Shown here piece after piece: positions 5,745-7,182 of a stretch of 7,182 nt of DNA. A program made the translations under genes and the position numbers. The stretch is taken from positions 1-7,182 of the forward strand of contig JAISMQ010000246.1 in assembly GCA_031276685.1 (NCBI GenBank). The letters are read 5' to 3'. The notes beneath the pieces are model-generated. The model ran no database searches. It saw only the letters and a program-made list of their open reading frames with translations, and was not told the DNA's origin. Source of the stretch: Treponema sp. (GTDB lineage Bacteria > Spirochaetota > Spirochaetia > Treponematales > Breznakiellaceae). Numbering within the stretch: the first letter of the stretch is position 1; the number at the start of each line of letters is the position of its first letter.

Positions 5745-6851
5745 CTAGTAGCCGAACATAAGGCCAAGCTCTTTCCAGGCTTCCCTGGCGAAGGGGCCGT
5801 TCTGATCCAGGCTGATGATCTTCTGCAGCGCGGGGGCAAAGTTTTCGTATGTTTCCGGGTAGAGCAGGCGGGCCCCCAGCCAGAGGTTCCAGTAGTAACT
5901 GGGGAACAGGCGGAAGTAGGATTCCAGTTCAAGGTAGCGGCGGAACTGATCTTCCGACAGGCTGCCCCTGCTTATCTCCTGTTTTATCGCCAGGTATTCC
6001 CCGGCAAAAAAATTCCCCCCCGGCGGCGGGATTTCGGCGGCCAGGCTCTCCCCCCCGTAGCCGGCCTGGTATTCGTGTTCCAGGTAGGCCGCGTAGGCCG
6101 CCCGTTCCGGTTCCCCCGCCGCGCGGTACACCATGGCCGCGAAGGTTCCCAGGCTGGGGAAGAAGGCGCCGGTTTCGAAGTAGCGGTTCAGCACCGCCGC
6201 CGCGTCTGCGGACCGTTCCGCCTGGGCCAGAAGGAACAGGTAGGCCAAAATATCCTCCGCTTCGCCCTCCGCCAGGCCGCCGCCCCCCGCCAGGCTATCG
6301 TCCCCCGCCGGGTCATCGTCCCCCGCGCCTTCGGCTTCCGCCGGTCCTCCGGCAAAAAGCCCGTCGAAGATCTCCAGCGCGGCGGCGTAGTCCTGCTGGG
6401 CGATAAGGACGCGGCCCTTTAGAACCAGGTAGGCCCTTGCGTTTTCCCCGGCTGCCCCAAGCGCCCGCTCGGCATATTCCAGGGCCTGTTGGTACTCTTC
6501 CCGGTTAAGGCAGATCCGCCCCAGCGCCCCGTACATGATGGAAACGTAGTTTTCCTCCCCGTCCGGGGACGCCGCCCGGTTCCCGGACCGCGCCGCGATT
6601 GCCTCCGCCCGGCGCAGGTAATCCCTGGCGCGGCCTTCCTCCCCCCTGGCAAGGTAGTAGGTCCCCAGATCCACCTTGGCAAAGAGGTGGTCCGGGTAGC
6701 GGAGTTCAAAGTTCTCCAGCTCCGCAACCAGCGCTTCGCCTTCAAGCCCCCCGTTCCTCAGCCTGCCGTATTCTTCCTCCGCCCTGCCCGCCCCGCCGCA
6801 GGATGGCAGGAAGGCCGTCAGGCCGAGGAGGAACATCAAGATCCTTGTCAT
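5745..6851 (-). CDS. TPR-repeat lipoprotein, 368 aa
   Basis: This is probably the first gene of the transcription unit. Its signal peptide (MTRILMFLLGLTAFLPSC) puts a lipidation Cys at 18; Pro at the second position before the Cys is non-classical. Helical repeats of TPR type cover about 55-91 (LGTYYLARGEEGRARDYLRR), 102-137 (YGALGRICLNREEYQQALEY), 138-172 (LVLKGRVLIAQQDYAAALEI) and 200-232. An Ala/Gly/Asp-rich linker (about 173-198) lies between the third and fourth and is coded by 18-bp repeats. The C-terminal third contains further helices rich in Tyr, Phe and Trp (SYFRLFPSYYWNLWLGARLL), perhaps a ligand or partner surface. GGAGG lies five bases before the ATG. The protein is likely a periplasmic or envelope scaffold working with the adjacent 249-aa TPR lipoprotein; its partner cannot be read from the sequence. 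Confidence 0.89.
   Translation of the reverse strand: MTRILMFLLGLTAFLPSCGGAGRAEEEYGRLRNGGLEGEALVAELENFELRYPDHLFAKVDLGTYYLARGEEGRARDYLRRAEAIAARSGNRAASPDGEENYVSIMYGALGRICLNREEYQQALEYAERALGAAGENARAYLVLKGRVLIAQQDYAAALEIFDGLFAGGPAEAEGAGDDDPAGDDSLAGGGGLAEGEAEDILAYLFLLAQAERSADAAAVLNRYFETGAFFPSLGTFAAMVYRAAGEPERAAYAAYLEHEYQAGYGGESLAAEIPPPGGNFFAGEYLAIKQEISRGSLSEDQFRRYLELESYFRLFPSYYWNLWLGARLLYPETYENFAPALQKIISLDQNGPFAREAWKELGLMFGY
6264..6326. repeat. Three and a half 18-bp tandem units within the 368-aa TPR lipoprotein
   Basis: Units are 6309-6326, 6291-6308 and 6273-6290, with a half unit at 6264-6272. On the minus strand each full unit starts GCGGGGG. They encode AGDDDP, AGDDSL, AGGGGL and the start of AEGEAE in the linker between TPR-like blocks. 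Confidence 0.85.
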
Positions 6852-6856
6852 GACTG

Positions 6857-6861
6857 CCTCC
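6857..6861 (-). promoter_or_regulatory. Ribosome-binding site GGAGG of the 368-aa TPR lipoprotein
   Basis: GGAGG lies five bases before the ATG at 6851 and fixes that start. The signal peptide that follows agrees. Confidence 0.75.
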
Positions 6862-6862
6862 G

Positions 6863-6874
6863 CCTATATATAGG
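6863..6874. promoter_or_regulatory. Perfect 12-bp palindrome CCTATATATAGG beside the ribosome-binding site
   Basis: CCTATATATAGG is exactly self-complementary, and its GG end abuts the GGCGGAGG ribosome-binding site of the 368-aa lipoprotein gene. Possible roles are a small operator or a -10-like element. The site is seen; the function is not known. Confidence 0.4.
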
Positions 6875-6896
6875 GGCGGCCACGCATGGCGCTTGG

Positions 6897-6911
6897 TTTT
6901 TTAGGAAAAAA
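6897..6911. repeat. Inverted repeat TTTTTT-AGG-AAAAAA
   Basis: A perfect 6-bp inverted repeat with a 3-base centre lies inside the intergenic gap. An all A/T stem is weak as an RNA hairpin, so it may simply be part of an AT-rich promoter or upstream element. A second short inverted repeat, GCCA-CGCA-TGGC, lies at 6879-6890. Confidence 0.4.
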
Positions 6912-6943
6912 TTGAAATTTGGACGCCGGAGCTTTGGACGCTT

Positions 6944-7182
6944 TTACGCGGGGCCGGCGCGGAGGCAGCGGATCTCCCGGCCCGCTTTGGTACGGAAGGG
7001 GGGGATCCCCGCCTGACATTCAGGCCCGGCTTCCGGGCAGCGCGGGGCGAAGGGACATCCCGGAGGCGGGGCGGCGGGGTCCGCCACCTTGCCGGGAATC
7101 GTGGGAAGCCGGGACCGCGAGTAGTGGCTCCCGAAACGCGGGCTGGCGGCAAGGAGCGCCCGCGTGTAGGGGTGGGCCGCCG
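6944..7182 (-). CDS. Oligopeptide/dipeptide ABC transporter ATP-binding protein, C-terminal end (OppD/DppD type; runs off right edge)
   Basis: The frame with its first full codon at 7180 reads 78 residues to a TAA at 6944-6946. It opens with AAHPYTRALLAASPRFG, the hallmark HPYTRALL segment of the C-terminal domain of OppD/DppD-type ATPases (oligo_HPY family). It continues with RLPTIPGKV and the cysteine-rich end GCPFAPRCPEAGPEC, then IRCLRAGPA and stop. The four cysteines are spaced C-x5-C-x6-C-x16-C. In mycobacterial Opp and Dpp structures the equivalent cysteines hold a [4Fe-4S] cluster. Walker motifs lie outside the window. The protein would power uptake of peptides or other solutes (nickel and some sugar systems use the same family) across the inner membrane. 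It has no obvious link to the lipoprotein and TolC genes that follow and probably ends a different transcription unit. Confidence 0.9.
   Translation of the reverse strand, partial: AAHPYTRALLAASPRFGSHYSRSRLPTIPGKVADPAAPPPGCPFAPRCPEAGPECQAGIPPFRTKAGREIRCLRAGPA

Larger units (their letters stand above)
6852..6943 (-). promoter_or_regulatory. Intergenic leader, likely promoter region of the lipoprotein/TolC operon
   Basis: This 92-bp gap is the only sizeable non-coding stretch and is much richer in A and T than its surroundings. On the minus strand it runs from the ABC ATPase stop through AAATTTCAATTTTTTCC and AAAAAACC to a TATATATA block and the ribosome-binding site. I find no convincing -35/-10 pair: nothing like TTGACA lies 16-18 bases before TATATA, and a -10 there would put the transcript start inside the ribosome-binding site. 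No strong hairpin followed by a U-run marks a terminator for the ATPase gene either. A promoter is inferred from position and base composition only. Confidence 0.45.

Noticed and set aside
4985..5932. A longer 315-codon form of the 249-aa TPR lipoprotein
   Set aside because: The extra 66 residues overlap the end of the 368-aa gene in another frame and would bury the signal peptide inside the protein.
5634..6422. A 262-codon plus-strand open frame opposite the TPR lipoproteins
   Set aside because: It is rich in Arg, Pro and Gly with no family features, and antisense to two genes with signal peptides and TPRs. It is a shadow frame.
6848..6943. Continuation of the ABC ATPase frame into an ATGA overlap with the TPR lipoprotein
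   Set aside because: On checking the codons, the frame stops at TAA (6944-6946) just after CLRAGPA, the normal end for this family, so the gap is non-coding.
6901..7152. An 83-codon minus-strand frame starting MPPARVSGATTRG
   Set aside because: It overlaps the ABC ATPase fragment in another frame. The HPYTRALL and cysteine motifs show which frame is real.

Overview
The window is a densely packed, visibly GC-rich run of genes that all read on the minus strand, so the biological order is right to left. I support eight protein genes, six complete and one cut at each edge. No RNA gene, insertion sequence or CRISPR array is visible. The host is a double-membrane bacterium: there is a TolC-type outer-membrane channel, a periplasmic adaptor and six lipoproteins. 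The lipoprotein density, two loosened lipoboxes ending Pro-Ser-Cys, and the TPR-lipoprotein/TolC/adaptor set suggest a spirochaete, perhaps Treponema-like. That is inference, not shown.

Right edge (6944-7182): the last 78 residues of an oligopeptide/dipeptide ABC transporter ATPase (OppD/DppD type), with its four-cysteine tail. A 92-bp AT-richer gap follows (6852-6943) and holds two inverted repeats. It is the only non-coding stretch large enough for a promoter and probably starts a new transcription unit.

Centre and left (1-6851): seven genes follow, either overlapping or separated by at most 10 bases. In order they are: a 368-aa TPR lipoprotein; a 249-aa TPR lipoprotein; a 190-aa lipoprotein of unknown family; a 477-aa TolC-family channel; a 449-aa lipoprotein adaptor of the HlyD/RND type; a 499-aa lipoprotein with bacterial Ig-like (Big_5/SbsA-type) modules; and the first 71 residues of another lipoprotein that resembles it. 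Several starts lie inside the end of the previous gene, each with a good Shine-Dalgarno sequence, which implies translational coupling. Channel and adaptor should form a trans-envelope conduit, but the window contains no inner-membrane RND or MacB-type motor. The TPR and Ig-like lipoproteins are candidate accessory or substrate proteins.

The most unusual feature is a set of five in-frame tandem repeats with units of 12, 15 or 18 bp, spread over four of the lipoprotein genes. They sit in signal peptides, in loops next to or inside the helical repeats, and in one C-terminal tail. One is an 18-bp palindromic unit that builds the hydrophobic core and lipobox of a signal peptide. Another duplicates the ribosome-binding and start context of the tolC-like gene.
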